Origin: D2472 sp964275585
Lineage (GTDB): Bacteria; Pseudomonadota; Gammaproteobacteria; Magnimaribacterales; D2472
Assembly (NCBI GenBank): GCA_964275585.1
Contig: CAXYCJ010000014.1
Span: 1 to 64,000 of the forward strand
Reading direction: 5' to 3'
DNA length: 64,000 nt
The position numbers and the translations under genes are program-made. The notes below the pieces were generated by a model, which had not been told where the DNA came from, ran no database searches, and was given only the letters and a program-made list of their open reading frames with translations. Below are positions 45,585-54,674 of the stretch, piece by piece. Position 1 is the stretch's first letter. The number at the start of each line of letters is the position of its first letter.

Positions 45585-46258
45585 TACAATTTTTTAAGCT
45601 CAAGCAGCGTGTCCCCGTCCTTGTCTTCATCCTCAACCTTAATGATTAGATAATTTAATTCCGTGGCCAAAAAGTATTTTGTTGTTCGATTATCCTGCAA
45701 TCTAATCCGCTCAACGACTTTGCATGGATAAATTTTACCATCGACCTCAAAGCTGCCATCTCCAATAATTTTATAATTATTGTTTTCAATTAAACCAGTC
45801 TTTAGATCTGGAAGTTTTAAGGAGAACTCTGTTAGCCCAGAAATGACATTTTTTCTAATTTGAATTTGAACATTTAATGGATCAAATACATTTTCATTTC
45901 CTATTACATCTTGTGTCCAGTTATATTTTCCTTTAGAGGTAACAGTACCTTCTTTCTGGTTAAAATCTAAGACTCTCTGATCTTTAATTATAGCCAGTCT
46001 AGCTTTAACAGAATATTTCTTTGAAGTCATGACGTTATCCTTCTCAGTAAAATCTGATTGAATATTTATTCTGCCTAGAGGAAACTTCGCATCAAATCTA
46101 ATGATCCTTGATCCATTATCTTTGGTCACTAATTCCCTGATTCCTGTCATAGCAACCTTCGAATTAGTAAACATATATTCGCCACTATAATCAGGAATCT
46201 CTTGTGCATTTATACAAAGAGAAAACATAAAAATAGGCATCGCAGCGTGTTTATACAT
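45581..46258 (-). CDS. DUF3108-type secreted protein
   Basis: A 225-residue protein with a signal peptide (AAMPIFMFSLCINAQEIPDYSG at residues 5-26, cleaved around INAQ). The body is beta-rich and of the DUF3108 sort, found next to purN/purM in many gammaproteobacteria: YTFTNSKVAMTG-like opening, KYSVKARLAI, GDGSFEVDGKIYPCKVVERI. The ATG at 46258 is chosen because it begins the signal peptide, and longer readings run through purN in another frame. It overlaps purN by 8 bp and probably shares its transcript. The function is unknown. Confidence 0.82.
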   Translation of the reverse strand: MYKHAAMPIFMFSLCINAQEIPDYSGEYMFTNSKVAMTGIRELVTKDNGSRIIRFDAKFPLGRINIQSDFTEKDNVMTSKKYSVKARLAIIKDQRVLDFNQKEGTVTSKGKYNWTQDVIGNENVFDPLNVQIQIRKNVISGLTEFSLKLPDLKTGLIENNNYKIIGDGSFEVDGKIYPCKVVERIRLQDNRTTKYFLATELNYLIIKVEDEDKDGDTLLELKKLY

Positions 46259-46898
46259 TAAAGAACTCCATATGATTTTGTCCAAAGTGACTCTCAGCTT
46301 CGAAAACCACCTTATTACCCTTGAGTTGAATGTACCCCTTAGCGATCTCAGCAATAACTTTTGGAAAAATTGCATGCTCAATTTTATGAATTCTTGAGAT
46401 TAATTTTGCCTCAGATTGCAAAGGATCAATTTTGAGTGCTCCTTGCGCAATTACAGGCCCACTATCTAAATCCTTATCAACATAATGCACTGATATGCCA
46501 TGCATCAAGTCACCATTTTCAATAGCTTTTTTGTGGGTATCCAGGCCAGGATACGCAGGCAAAAGAGAAGGGTGAATATTAATTAATTGTCCAGCAAAAG
46601 AATCTGTAAACTCTGGCGTCAGGATTCTCATAAATCCTGCCAAGATAACTAAATCTGGCTCCACTGCCAGGACTTGCTCGAGTAAAGCCTGATCAAAACC
46701 TTCTCTAGATTTATAATCACGATGGTTGATTGTCTGGGTCATGAGGTGATATTTTTTAGCCCTTTCCAAGCCTTTAACATTCGGGATATTAGAGATTACT
46801 AATTCAATCGATCCAGGAATACTTCCATTTAGACAAGCCTTGGCGATGGCTTCCAAATTTGACCCGCTGCCTGAAATGAGAACCACTATTTTTTTCAT
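46251..46898 (-). CDS. purN: Phosphoribosylglycinamide formyltransferase PurN
   Basis: The third step of purine synthesis, formylating GAR with 10-formyl-THF. The 215 residues show the GAR-binding GSGSNLEAIAKA at the start, then LAGFMRILTPEF, the catalytic Asn and His in INIHPSLLPAYPGLDTH, and HYVDKDLDSGPVI with the catalytic Asp. It lies 3 bp behind purM, the gene for the step two positions on, as in E. coli purMN. It overlaps the DUF3108 gene downstream by 8 bp. Confidence 0.96.
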   Translation of the reverse strand: MKKIVVLISGSGSNLEAIAKACLNGSIPGSIELVISNIPNVKGLERAKKYHLMTQTINHRDYKSREGFDQALLEQVLAVEPDLVILAGFMRILTPEFTDSFAGQLINIHPSLLPAYPGLDTHKKAIENGDLMHGISVHYVDKDLDSGPVIAQGALKIDPLQSEAKLISRIHKIEHAIFPKVIAEIAKGYIQLKGNKVVFEAESHFGQNHMEFFNV

Positions 46899-46901
46899 GA
46901 A

Positions 46902-47921
46902 CTAGATGTATTGTATTTGGCTAGAGACAGTAGATTTTTTAATTGAACCAATTTCAAAGGATTCTAATTTATGAGATTTAAAAATCTGCTTTGCTTTAAT
47001 AGTATCTTTGGCATCTATGATACAGATCATCCCAATACCACAATTAAAAATTCTTAACATGTCAGGCTGCGATATTTTTCCAGCTTCCTGTAACCATCGG
47101 AACACTCTAGGGAATTTCCAAGATGATAACTTAATTTCAGCCATCAAGCCTTTTTTAAGAATTCTAGGAATATTTTCTGTCAAGCCGCCTCCAGTTATAT
47201 GCGCCATTCCTTTGACTTCAATTTTTCTAATAAGTTCCAGAATAGACTTTGGGTATAAATGAGTTGGCCTAAGCAACAATTTCATTACAGCCTCAGGCGT
47301 TTTTGTTTTGTTCAAGATAGAGCGAATTAATGAGTAACCATTTGAATGAGGCCCACTTGACTCAATAGCAAGCAACACTTGCCCGACCCTAATTTTCTTT
47401 CCATTAATAAGTTGTGATTTTTCTACCACGCCAACAGAAAACCCAGCTAAATCAAAGTTATTTTTAACATAATGACCAGGCATCTCGGCTGTTTCGCCGC
47501 CAAGCAAAGCGCATCCACTTATTTTGCAGGATTTGGCAATACCTTTGATGATTAAAGCAGTTGACTTGGGTTTAAGTTTAGATGTAGCAAAGTAGTCTAA
47601 GAAAAATAGGGGCTCTGCGCCACATGTCACCATGTCATTTACACACATTGCAACTAAATCTTGCCCAATGAGATGAGTTTTATTATGAGCTTGACTGAGC
47701 GCAACCTTTGTACCCACCCCATCTGTGCAGCCAACTAAAATAGGTTCTTTATAATTTTTTCCAAGCTGAAATAGACCTGCAAAGCCTCCAATACCACCTA
47801 GCACCCGTCTATCATGAGTTGCATTTACACTTGCTTTGATAGATTGAACCAATTCATTACCTTTTCTAATGTCAACTCCTGCCTTAGCATAAGGATCTGT
47901 AGGTTTTGTTTTGCTAGTCAT
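46902..47921 (-). CDS. purM: Phosphoribosylformylglycinamidine cyclo-ligase PurM
   Basis: It closes the imidazole ring to form AIR using ATP. The 339 residues show YAKAGVDIRKGNELV at the start, the GGIGGFAGLF loop, VGCTDGVGTKVALSQ, GQDLVAMCVNDMVTCGAEPLFFLDYFA (residues 95-121), GGETAEMPGHY and the C-terminal GGGLTENIPRIL. It is the first gene of a purM-purN operon. The ATG is only 14 bp from the divergent DUF2066 gene, with no visible ribosome-binding site. Confidence 0.97.
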   Translation of the reverse strand: MTSKTKPTDPYAKAGVDIRKGNELVQSIKASVNATHDRRVLGGIGGFAGLFQLGKNYKEPILVGCTDGVGTKVALSQAHNKTHLIGQDLVAMCVNDMVTCGAEPLFFLDYFATSKLKPKSTALIIKGIAKSCKISGCALLGGETAEMPGHYVKNNFDLAGFSVGVVEKSQLINGKKIRVGQVLLAIESSGPHSNGYSLIRSILNKTKTPEAVMKLLLRPTHLYPKSILELIRKIEVKGMAHITGGGLTENIPRILKKGLMAEIKLSSWKFPRVFRWLQEAGKISQPDMLRIFNCGIGMICIIDAKDTIKAKQIFKSHKLESFEIGSIKKSTVSSQIQYI

Positions 47922-47922
47922 T

Positions 47923-47928
47923 TACAAT
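47923..47928 (+). promoter_or_regulatory. TACAAT 7 nt before the DUF2066 gene ATG
   Basis: The whole gap between purM (47921) and the divergent gene (47936) is 14 bp. TACAAT fills part of it at a distance suited to a leaderless start at 47936. Confidence 0.38.
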
Positions 47929-47935
47929 AAAAATT

Positions 47936-48952
47936 ATGTTTAAAAGTTTTAGTTTCTTACTTCTGTTTAGCCTTAGCTTAACTGGCCCAGCCTTTGCTAA
48001 AGAGTTATCAACTTTGTTCGAAGTAAAGATTCCTGCTGATCAGTATACCAATACTAATGATGGATTAAATAAAGCATTCAATCGTTTAATAAAAAAGTTA
48101 ACAGGCTCAAGAACTCAAAAATATCTGTGGAGAATTGGAAATGCAAAATTAAAGAAGGTTGATTTTGTATCTTCGTATTCACTCGAAACTAATCAAGGAC
48201 AAGAGATGCTAACCGTTCAATTCAATAGCACAACTTTAATTCCACAACTTAGAGGTTTAAATATTCCATTATTAGGTTTTAATCGTCCCGTTATACTTTT
48301 TTTGCTAAAGCTTGATGCTGGCGAGGCTATGCCGAAATACTTAAGTTCAAATACCTCTGGATCTCTAGAATTTGAAATGATCAAAATGCTAAAAATAATT
48401 GGCATTGAGAGAGGCGTTTACTTGGAGTTACCAGAGTTCGATTTAGAAGATTTAAATTTACTCAATCACACTAATGTTCTATTTTCTCCACCTCAGTATG
48501 TTAAAAATAAATTTTATCATGACGCTTTTTTAAATATTACAGTCTCGAGAGTTGGAATTAATCAATGGGCTGTTGATGGTGACGTAAGAACTCCATCTCC
48601 ATTGCAAAAAAAAATGTTACTAGGTTTTATTAGAGAGCAAATCCATCTTTTTTTAGATAAATTTTTGGAAGTTAAACCATTGGAGACTGGCCTAATAGGA
48701 GATGAAATTATTATGTCAATCCATGGCCTGGATTCATTTGAAGACTTTATGGCGGTTGAATTAGAGTTAGGTAAAATTTTTGCAATAAAAAAAAGAAAAT
48801 TTTTTTTCTTTAATCGCTCACAAATTGATTATAAGATTCAGTTATTTCAAACTACAGATTCATTATTAAAAGAGCTAAGGGGTAGTAGTAAGCTAATGGT
48901 TGAAAACTTTAATATTGAAAATCAAAAACTTAAGTTGGAATACCTTAATTAA
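47936..48952 (+). CDS. DUF2066-domain protein
   Basis: A 338-residue protein with a signal peptide (SFLLLFSLSLTGPAFA). The N-terminal part has the DUF2066 pattern VKIPADQYTNTNDGLNKAFN and ALNRLIKKLTGS-like FNRLIKKLTGSR, then VQFNSTTLIPQLRGLNIPLLG. It is divergent from purM, the usual neighbour in gammaproteobacteria, and is followed at 2 bp by a CDP-alcohol phosphatidyltransferase and then hda. This order is widely kept. Its role is unknown; it is presumed periplasmic. Confidence 0.85.
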   Translation: MFKSFSFLLLFSLSLTGPAFAKELSTLFEVKIPADQYTNTNDGLNKAFNRLIKKLTGSRTQKYLWRIGNAKLKKVDFVSSYSLETNQGQEMLTVQFNSTTLIPQLRGLNIPLLGFNRPVILFLLKLDAGEAMPKYLSSNTSGSLEFEMIKMLKIIGIERGVYLELPEFDLEDLNLLNHTNVLFSPPQYVKNKFYHDAFLNITVSRVGINQWAVDGDVRTPSPLQKKMLLGFIREQIHLFLDKFLEVKPLETGLIGDEIIMSIHGLDSFEDFMAVELELGKIFAIKKRKFFFFNRSQIDYKIQLFQTTDSLLKELRGSSKLMVENFNIENQKLKLEYLN

Positions 48953-48954
48953 GC

Positions 48955-49506
48955 ATGAGTAAATATTTTATTTTTATTCCAAATCTTCTGTCTATCATTA
49001 GAATTTTTTTGATGTACCCATTGTTAATATTTATCTCTGACGGAAATTTTCTTTTTGCACTCTATATTTTTATCCTTGCAGCGGCTACAGATGGCCTAGA
49101 TGGCTATTTAGCAAGAGTGATGGATTGGCAGACTGACCTTGGAAAAATTCTAGATCCCATTGCAGATAAGATTTTATTAATTGGCACTATTTTAATTCTT
49201 TGGATGAACTCATACATACCATTTTTTGTTTTTGCTATTTTTGTACTTAGAGACTTAATTATAATTATTGGAGCAGCATTCCATATGACCGTATATGAAA
49301 CAGGAGCCCCAAATCCAAATACCTTTGGCAAAATCACCACCTTTACTCATATTGGCTACCTTGCAAGCGTTTTTATCGATATCGTTTTTTCTTACAACAT
49401 AAGTAGCTTTATTATCGATGTATCTGTTGTGTTGATAACATTGGTGAGCCTAGTTTTGTATGGAATTAATTGGTTTAAATTAACGGCAAAGATGCACAAT
49501 GAATAA
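48955..49506 (+). CDS. CDP-alcohol phosphatidyltransferase
   Basis: A 183-residue inner-membrane enzyme that transfers a phosphatidyl group from CDP-diacylglycerol to an alcohol such as glycerol phosphate. The signature D-G-x2-D-G-x2-A-R-x8-G-x3-D-x3-D is complete as DGLDGYLARVMDWQTDLGKI and then LDPIADK. About five membrane segments are present. Without a clear subfamily signal it may be a PgsA-like enzyme rather than the main one. It overlaps hda by 8 bp and begins 2 bp after the DUF2066 gene. Confidence 0.92.
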   Translation: MSKYFIFIPNLLSIIRIFLMYPLLIFISDGNFLFALYIFILAAATDGLDGYLARVMDWQTDLGKILDPIADKILLIGTILILWMNSYIPFFVFAIFVLRDLIIIIGAAFHMTVYETGAPNPNTFGKITTFTHIGYLASVFIDIVFSYNISSFIIDVSVVLITLVSLVLYGINWFKLTAKMHNE

Positions 49507-50203
49507 TCCTACCCAGGTCATCTTTCCATTTCAGGTTGATCAACGAGCATCTTTTTCAAATTTTTTCTGCACATCCAAAAATTCTGATTTTTTAAACCAT
49601 TTACAGCAAAGAGTATCTAGTGAGAATTTTTATGAAATAATAATAGACGGCATTGCAGGTTCAGGGAAATCATTTCTTATGCAATCTATTTGCAATGAGT
49701 TAGGTGCTGCGAATAAACGATTTGCTTATGTGCCTATGTCTAAGGCTATCAAGCTGGACGTAGAAATTTTACAAAACTTAGCATCTTTAGATGTAGTGTG
49801 CATTGATGATCTCCAGCTAGTTAAATCTCAAAAAGAATGGGAAACAGCAATTTTCCATTTAATTAATGAATGCCAGCAAGCAAGGTGCAGTTTAATTTTT
49901 TCTGTTTCTAGCAATGCTTCTATTGACGAATTAGTTATTCTTCCTGACTTACTATCTCGTTTCAAGCGTATGGAGCACATGAAGCTCAAGGCTGTAGGTG
50001 ATGAGGATCTTCGCGAAGCTTTAATATTTGTTTCTCAAAGCCTAGACATCAATCTTGAGTTTACTGAACTTGATTTTCTTCTTAAGCATCATGAGCGTGA
50101 ATTCTCAGGACTGGTAAAAAATATTATCTTGCTAGATCAGCGAGCTGGTGAGCTTAAAAGAAAGATCACCATCCCGCTAATAAAAGAAACTCTAAGTATT
50201 TAA
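49499..50203 (+). CDS. hda: DnaA regulatory inactivator Hda
   Basis: Hda works with the sliding clamp to drive ATP hydrolysis by DnaA and so prevents re-initiation. The 234 residues are close to E. coli Hda (233). The Walker A-like loop is DGIAGSGKSFLMQSI, Walker B is VVCIDDLQLV, and the sensor region is DLLSRFKRME. A clamp-binding motif is likely at the N-terminus around TQVIFPFQV. It is translationally coupled to the phosphatidyltransferase by an 8-bp overlap. RIDA control thus appears to be present in this organism. Confidence 0.93.
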   Translation: MNNPTQVIFPFQVDQRASFSNFFCTSKNSDFLNHLQQRVSSENFYEIIIDGIAGSGKSFLMQSICNELGAANKRFAYVPMSKAIKLDVEILQNLASLDVVCIDDLQLVKSQKEWETAIFHLINECQQARCSLIFSVSSNASIDELVILPDLLSRFKRMEHMKLKAVGDEDLREALIFVSQSLDINLEFTELDFLLKHHEREFSGLVKNIILLDQRAGELKRKITIPLIKETLSI

Positions 50204-50287
50204 CAATTCTTAATATGTTGCTCAGAACAATGGTTGATATGTAGCAATAATAGTTTTCTTTAGAGTACTTGTAGTAATATTTAAGGT

Positions 50288-51640
50288 ATGAAAAAAATAT
50301 TTGTTGTGGTTAGTCTTGTTTTAGCTTTTGGTCTTGCTGGCCCAAAAATTATTGGTAACAGCATGAATCAAAACATCAGTGACTTCATAGCCAATCTCAA
50401 TGAAATGCCGGGCTATCAATTAAAGATTAAAAGTCTGGAAACGGGATGGTTCTCCACCACTGCGGAAGTGAATGTCGGTTTTGATCCTGCGTTTTTGAAT
50501 GATGGTTCCATGAATTTATCAGACGAGCTAATGTTGAAACAATTATTGAATGCCGACGTTAATATCTCTGCTCAGCATGGTCCGCTCTTAACGCTCAATG
50601 GATTTAGATTAGGTTTGTTTTCTTTTAACATAGAAGTTGATGATATTAGTATGCGTGAATATTTGGAGTACTCAGAAAATCAGTCTCTATATAGCGTGAA
50701 AGGTAGAACTAGCTTTTTGGGAGCTACGAGCTTCACAGATTCTATGCCATCTTTTACTATAGTGGATTTGGCTAATTTTAGATTTGATGGATGGAGCGGC
50801 AAAGGTAAAGCTTCATCGAATAAAACATCCTATCAAGGTGAAATGCCATCATTAATGTTTACTGAAAAAGGTGAGGGCCTAGAAATCACCTCAGTGACGA
50901 TAAACCTTGACTACGATACCTCAATCTCAGACGGAATGACCAACATGTTTGTGGACTCCAAGGGTGAAGTTAATTTTGGTTCCGTTCGATACTCTGGTCC
51001 TTCAATGGATGACGATAATAATTTTACTTTTAAAAATTTGGGAGTGAGCGCTCTAAGTGAAGTAAATAAAAATGGAGACCTTATTGATTATGCTCTGAAT
51101 TTTTCAATTGAGGCTATTTCAGTTTCCATTTTTAATGCAAATGACCTTGTGTTTAATTTTGAGCTCAATAATCTTAAGAAAAGTTTGATTGACTTATTAG
51201 AAGAAGTTGGTCAAATGAATCCATCAGAAATGGAGCAAGCAATGCTTGATCTTCAAGAGCAAAACATAGAAGAAACAAAGAAGTATGCGTTGCCTATATT
51301 GCAAGCTTCTCCTGAATTTAATTTAACAAAAATGTCTGGAAATATTGGCAGAGGTAATTTTTCTGGATATGTAAAAACAAAGTTAACGGATATTGAGAAT
51401 TTACCTGATGTTCCGGAGGAAGACATAGCTTTTTGGCTATCCAAATTAGTTATTGATTCTAAGCTAACTTTAGATAAACCAATGGCCAGGGAAATTGATT
51501 ACATGTTTCAGCTAGGAGCTGAAGCTATGATTGAGGCAGGCATGTTAACCAAAAATTCTGATGGTGATTTCGATTTAATATTTAGATTGCAAGACAGTCT
51601 AGCTACGTTAAATGATGATCCATTCCCTCTGCCCTTTTAA
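50288..51640 (+). CDS. DUF945 (YdgA-like) protein
   Basis: A 450-residue protein with an N-terminal signal or anchor (IFVVVSLVLAFGLAGPKIIG) and the long beta-rich body of the DUF945/YdgA family: DFIANLNEMPGYQLKIKSLE, ETGWFSTTAEVNVGF, GPLLTLNGFRLGLF and a late helical region EMEQAMLDLQEQNIEETKKY. Its function is unknown; YdgA homologues are linked to the envelope and to swarming or stress phenotypes. AAGGT before the ATG is a weak ribosome-binding site. It stands alone and is followed by a short gap. Confidence 0.85.
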   Translation: MKKIFVVVSLVLAFGLAGPKIIGNSMNQNISDFIANLNEMPGYQLKIKSLETGWFSTTAEVNVGFDPAFLNDGSMNLSDELMLKQLLNADVNISAQHGPLLTLNGFRLGLFSFNIEVDDISMREYLEYSENQSLYSVKGRTSFLGATSFTDSMPSFTIVDLANFRFDGWSGKGKASSNKTSYQGEMPSLMFTEKGEGLEITSVTINLDYDTSISDGMTNMFVDSKGEVNFGSVRYSGPSMDDDNNFTFKNLGVSALSEVNKNGDLIDYALNFSIEAISVSIFNANDLVFNFELNNLKKSLIDLLEEVGQMNPSEMEQAMLDLQEQNIEETKKYALPILQASPEFNLTKMSGNIGRGNFSGYVKTKLTDIENLPDVPEEDIAFWLSKLVIDSKLTLDKPMAREIDYMFQLGAEAMIEAGMLTKNSDGDFDLIFRLQDSLATLNDDPFPLPF

Positions 51641-51730
51641 GATCAGGCTATTATCAAATTATATTAGAGGGTTAGAGAACTTAAAAGAAAGATTGCCATT
51701 CATTTAATTAAAAAACCATAAACCTGTAAC

Positions 51731-51859
51731 TTACTCTTCTTTGTAATTTTCCTCGAGAATACCTTTTTCTTTGAGAGTCTTTGTTAGTTTTTCTAAACGA
51801 ACGAGTGCGACCACTCCGATCATCCCAAAAATAAAACCCATTACTGCTAGTCCATCCAT
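51731..51859 (-). CDS. Small single-helix membrane protein (42 aa)
   Basis: A 42-residue protein starting at the ATG of 51859, with AGGAAA 6 nt upstream. It has one hydrophobic segment (LAVMGFIFGMIGVVALVRL, residues 4-22) and a charged helix EKLTKTLKEKGILEENYKEE. This layout is common among short gammaproteobacterial membrane proteins. It lies in the otherwise empty gap after the DUF945 gene and just upstream of the MDR reductase on the same strand (45 bp). The function is unknown. Confidence 0.7.
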   Translation of the reverse strand: MDGLAVMGFIFGMIGVVALVRLEKLTKTLKEKGILEENYKEE

Positions 51860-51904
51860 ATCAGTTTCCTTTTTTAATATTTTTTGCCACGATGGTCTTA
51901 ACTG

Positions 51905-53002
51905 TTAAAGAGGGTTTGGCACGATAAGTACCTTTCCATTTCTACCATCTTCCCAAGCACGGGTAACAGCTTGTTTAATTTGATCAATCGTAAAGCGCGA
52001 ATCAATATTAGCTTTTAACTTACCATTAGCAATAAGAGGGATCACCTGCCCAAAGGCAGCTTGCTTTTCCTGCATAGTTGCTAACTGATACCACTTATAA
52101 AGCCAAAAGCCGCGAAGGCGAGTATCGTTAAAAATAACCTTTCCGGTATCCAAAGTTGCAGGCTTGCCTGATAGAACTCCATAAGTAACCAGTGTGCCTC
52201 CATAACCTAGGCTATTAGCTAAACGACCATAGGTGTCACCACCGACTGGATCCAGCGCCAAAATAATTGGCGCACTATCTGTTGCTTCAGCAATTTGTGC
52301 AGCAAGATCTGGTCCATCGATCAACACAACGTCTGCTCCTTTAGCCATCAAATCAGCAGCCAAGCCATCTCGGCGAACAATATTGACAGTTTTAATTCCT
52401 CTCTGTTTTGCTAACTGGATTACATAACCACCAACAGCTGAGTTAGCAGCGCTTTGTGCAATCCATTGACCTTCTTCAATATCTCCATAGGAGGTAAGCA
52501 TTAGTAATGCTGTTAACGGATTAACCGCCGACATTGCAAGTTGTTCAATTACCTCAGCGCTAATAGGCCCTAGGTTGGGCAAAGGTAAAAAGCCTTCAGC
52601 AGGAGCTACTATTTCTTCTGCCCAGGTGCTGCCACTGGCAAGAAGAACCAATTGACCCACTTTTAAGTTCTTTGCTTCTGGAGATACCTCGATAACCCGA
52701 CCCACACCCTCACTTCCTGGTCTCGCCGGCAACACAGGATCAACTCCGTAATTACCAGAAATCTGCAATAAATCAGAAGGATTGATTGGTGCGGCTAATA
52801 CTTTGACTCGCACTTCACCACTATTTAAAGCGCGAGAATCTTCTGTCCTTACTTCAAGTACATCGACGGGATTGCCAAGTTGGCTGTAGGTTACATATTT
52901 TGTTTGCGAGTCATGCTCAGAGCTAGCATGATGATCTGCCATAGCAAATGAGCTATAGGCTAGAATAAGTGCCAAAATTTTAATACTAGAGAAATTTTTC
53001 AT
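51905..53002 (-). CDS. MDR-family quinone/enoyl reductase with a signal peptide
   Basis: A 365-residue zinc-free medium-chain dehydrogenase of the MECR/quinone-oxidoreductase group: INPSDLLQISGNYG, RPGSEGVGRVIEV, AMSAVNPLTALLML, SAANSAVGGYVIQLAKQRG for nucleotide binding, and a final GKVLIVPN. It should reduce enals, quinones or enoyl thioesters with NADPH. The oddity is the N-terminus: a clear signal peptide (ILALILAYSSFAMADHH) would send a cofactor-dependent enzyme to the periplasm. Base composition is clearly more GC-rich here (for example 31 of 60 at 52201-52260) than in the rest of the window, which hints at recent transfer. Confidence 0.85.
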   Translation of the reverse strand: MKNFSSIKILALILAYSSFAMADHHASSEHDSQTKYVTYSQLGNPVDVLEVRTEDSRALNSGEVRVKVLAAPINPSDLLQISGNYGVDPVLPARPGSEGVGRVIEVSPEAKNLKVGQLVLLASGSTWAEEIVAPAEGFLPLPNLGPISAEVIEQLAMSAVNPLTALLMLTSYGDIEEGQWIAQSAANSAVGGYVIQLAKQRGIKTVNIVRRDGLAADLMAKGADVVLIDGPDLAAQIAEATDSAPIILALDPVGGDTYGRLANSLGYGGTLVTYGVLSGKPATLDTGKVIFNDTRLRGFWLYKWYQLATMQEKQAAFGQVIPLIANGKLKANIDSRFTIDQIKQAVTRAWEDGRNGKVLIVPNPL

Positions 53003-53099
53003 GATGTTAATCCGTTACTTATGGTTAGAATGAATGAACGTAATGAGGCTAAGTGAACTAGCATTACGATGCTTGAAATAAATCTCGTCTGCAATTAAA

Positions 53100-54437
53100 T
53101 TATAGTGCATTGTTTTTGAATGTTATGGAATCTTCTCTCTGCGCAGAACCCTGCTCATAGTTATCGCGCTCGAACCAGCGCCCAAGATAGATTCCTACCA
53201 GTGACCACAAAGCGGCTATTCCTGCACCAACACCAGCTACTGCCGCTAAGCCCAAACCCAAACCCTGCGTAAGCCCCGTGAACAACCAAGCCATAAGCAT
53301 GTCGCTACCACGATAAGCGACAACATCAATCACCGGTTTTGCCTTGAAGCGGGTCTCTCGATCAACAAGCGTAAACAGCATTTCTCGAGCAGGTCGAGTC
53401 ATCCCATAGTTACCAGCACGGCGGATAATTTGTAGAATCATCACGACGCCTAAGAGAGGGGAGATAGCTAGTATTATTAAACCAATACATACCATTACTG
53501 GAATCATTGCAATGGTTATCGGCATACCAAATCTACCGACAATTCGACCTGTAGCAAATAGCCCAATGGAAATTGATAAAATATTGACCGCCAGATCCAT
53601 TTGCGCCCAAATCACAGAGCGCTCAGGACGACTTAGATCACTCAGTAGATTTTTTAGCTCAAAATAAATAAAGGAACTGATGCCTGTATATAGAAAAATA
53701 AACAAAGCAATTGACAGCAGATATGGGTTTGAGAAAAGCAACTTGAAACCCGCAATTGGATTGCCACCAATCGGCTGACTGGTTGAAGTTAGATCTAATT
53801 TTCCATTGTTTAAGTCTGTGGCTTTTAATGAATGTAGATAAAAGATAATTGGAATTGGGATCAATAGCATCGTGCTGGCGATTAACATTAAGTTGTCGGT
53901 GCCAATAGATACTGAAAAAAATGCTGTTATAGAGGGGCCAATTAGACCGCCGACACTAGCACCAACAGCAATAATACCGAAAAGTCTGCCTGACTGTTCC
54001 TTGCTGAACAGCTCAGACATGAAGCTCCAAAATACAGAAATATTAAAAAGACTAAATACGCTTACCCAAACATAAAATGCTTTATCGATTAAGGTTCGAT
54101 CGTCAGATATGGATCCTAAGAGATAAAACATAACGAATGACCCAGCAAAGATACCGTACATAGTCGGTACAAGTAGTCGAAAACGAAACTTCGAAACCGC
54201 AAAGCCATACAGCGCTACAATCCCAGTGCTAATAAAAAAGTTAAGCGTCCATAACCAGCTTACTTCTGCATCAGTCCAGTCACTGGCCATAGCATCGCGA
54301 ACTGGCCGTAAAATGTAATAGGCCGACATCAACACAACCACAAATAAAAATGAAAAAATTACAGCCTTGATTTCTCTCTCTTTAATCATCGAGACCATAT
54401 TTAAAAAATTTGTAATTGGATTGTTGTTCGCAGTCAT
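53100..54437 (-). CDS. NTP/NDP-exchanger-like (TlcC-type) MFS transporter
   Basis: A 445-residue transporter with twelve membrane helices. YYILRPVRDAMASDWTDAEVSWLWT near the start and FGIIAVGASVGGLIGPSITAF match the NTP/NDP exchange-transporter-like branch of MFS proteins, which is widespread in free-living proteobacteria. ATP theft is not implied, and the substrate is unknown. As with the MDR gene behind it, the base composition is GC-rich for this window. A 97-bp gap separates the two genes, so they may be one unit. Confidence 0.85.
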   Translation of the reverse strand: MTANNNPITNFLNMVSMIKEREIKAVIFSFLFVVVLMSAYYILRPVRDAMASDWTDAEVSWLWTLNFFISTGIVALYGFAVSKFRFRLLVPTMYGIFAGSFVMFYLLGSISDDRTLIDKAFYVWVSVFSLFNISVFWSFMSELFSKEQSGRLFGIIAVGASVGGLIGPSITAFFSVSIGTDNLMLIASTMLLIPIPIIFYLHSLKATDLNNGKLDLTSTSQPIGGNPIAGFKLLFSNPYLLSIALFIFLYTGISSFIYFELKNLLSDLSRPERSVIWAQMDLAVNILSISIGLFATGRIVGRFGMPITIAMIPVMVCIGLIILAISPLLGVVMILQIIRRAGNYGMTRPAREMLFTLVDRETRFKAKPVIDVVAYRGSDMLMAWLFTGLTQGLGLGLAAVAGVGAGIAALWSLVGIYLGRWFERDNYEQGSAQREDSITFKNNAL

Positions 54438-54537
54438 CTCACTTATTTGTTTTGAAGATAAAGACTATACAACTTAGAGCGTAATCTAAGTCAAGCAAAG
54501 AAATATATATTTTTAAGAGTGTATGGTGTGCTAGCTA

Positions 54538-54670
54538 TTATTTTGAAATAGTTATAATAATCTTGCCTCGTGTACGGCCTGATTCAGAATAGCTTATTGC
54601 ATCTTGAATCTCATCCAGCAAATATCTGTGATCAATCACAGACTTAGCTAACCCTGACGCATCATCTCAT
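54538..54670 (-). pseudogene. Remnant of an MDR alcohol dehydrogenase/quinone reductase C-terminus
   Basis: About 42 codons on the minus strand read like the last segment of a zinc-type MDR enzyme: VIDHRYLLDEIQDAISYSE, then SGRTRGKIIITISK and a stop at 54538-54540. A shift near 54650 joins it to MMRQG in another frame. No domain precedes it, because sppA ends at 54675. It is not a copy of the MDR gene at 51905, whose end is different. It marks a deletion at the edge of the GC-rich segment. Confidence 0.6.
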
Positions 54671-54674
54671 CTAA

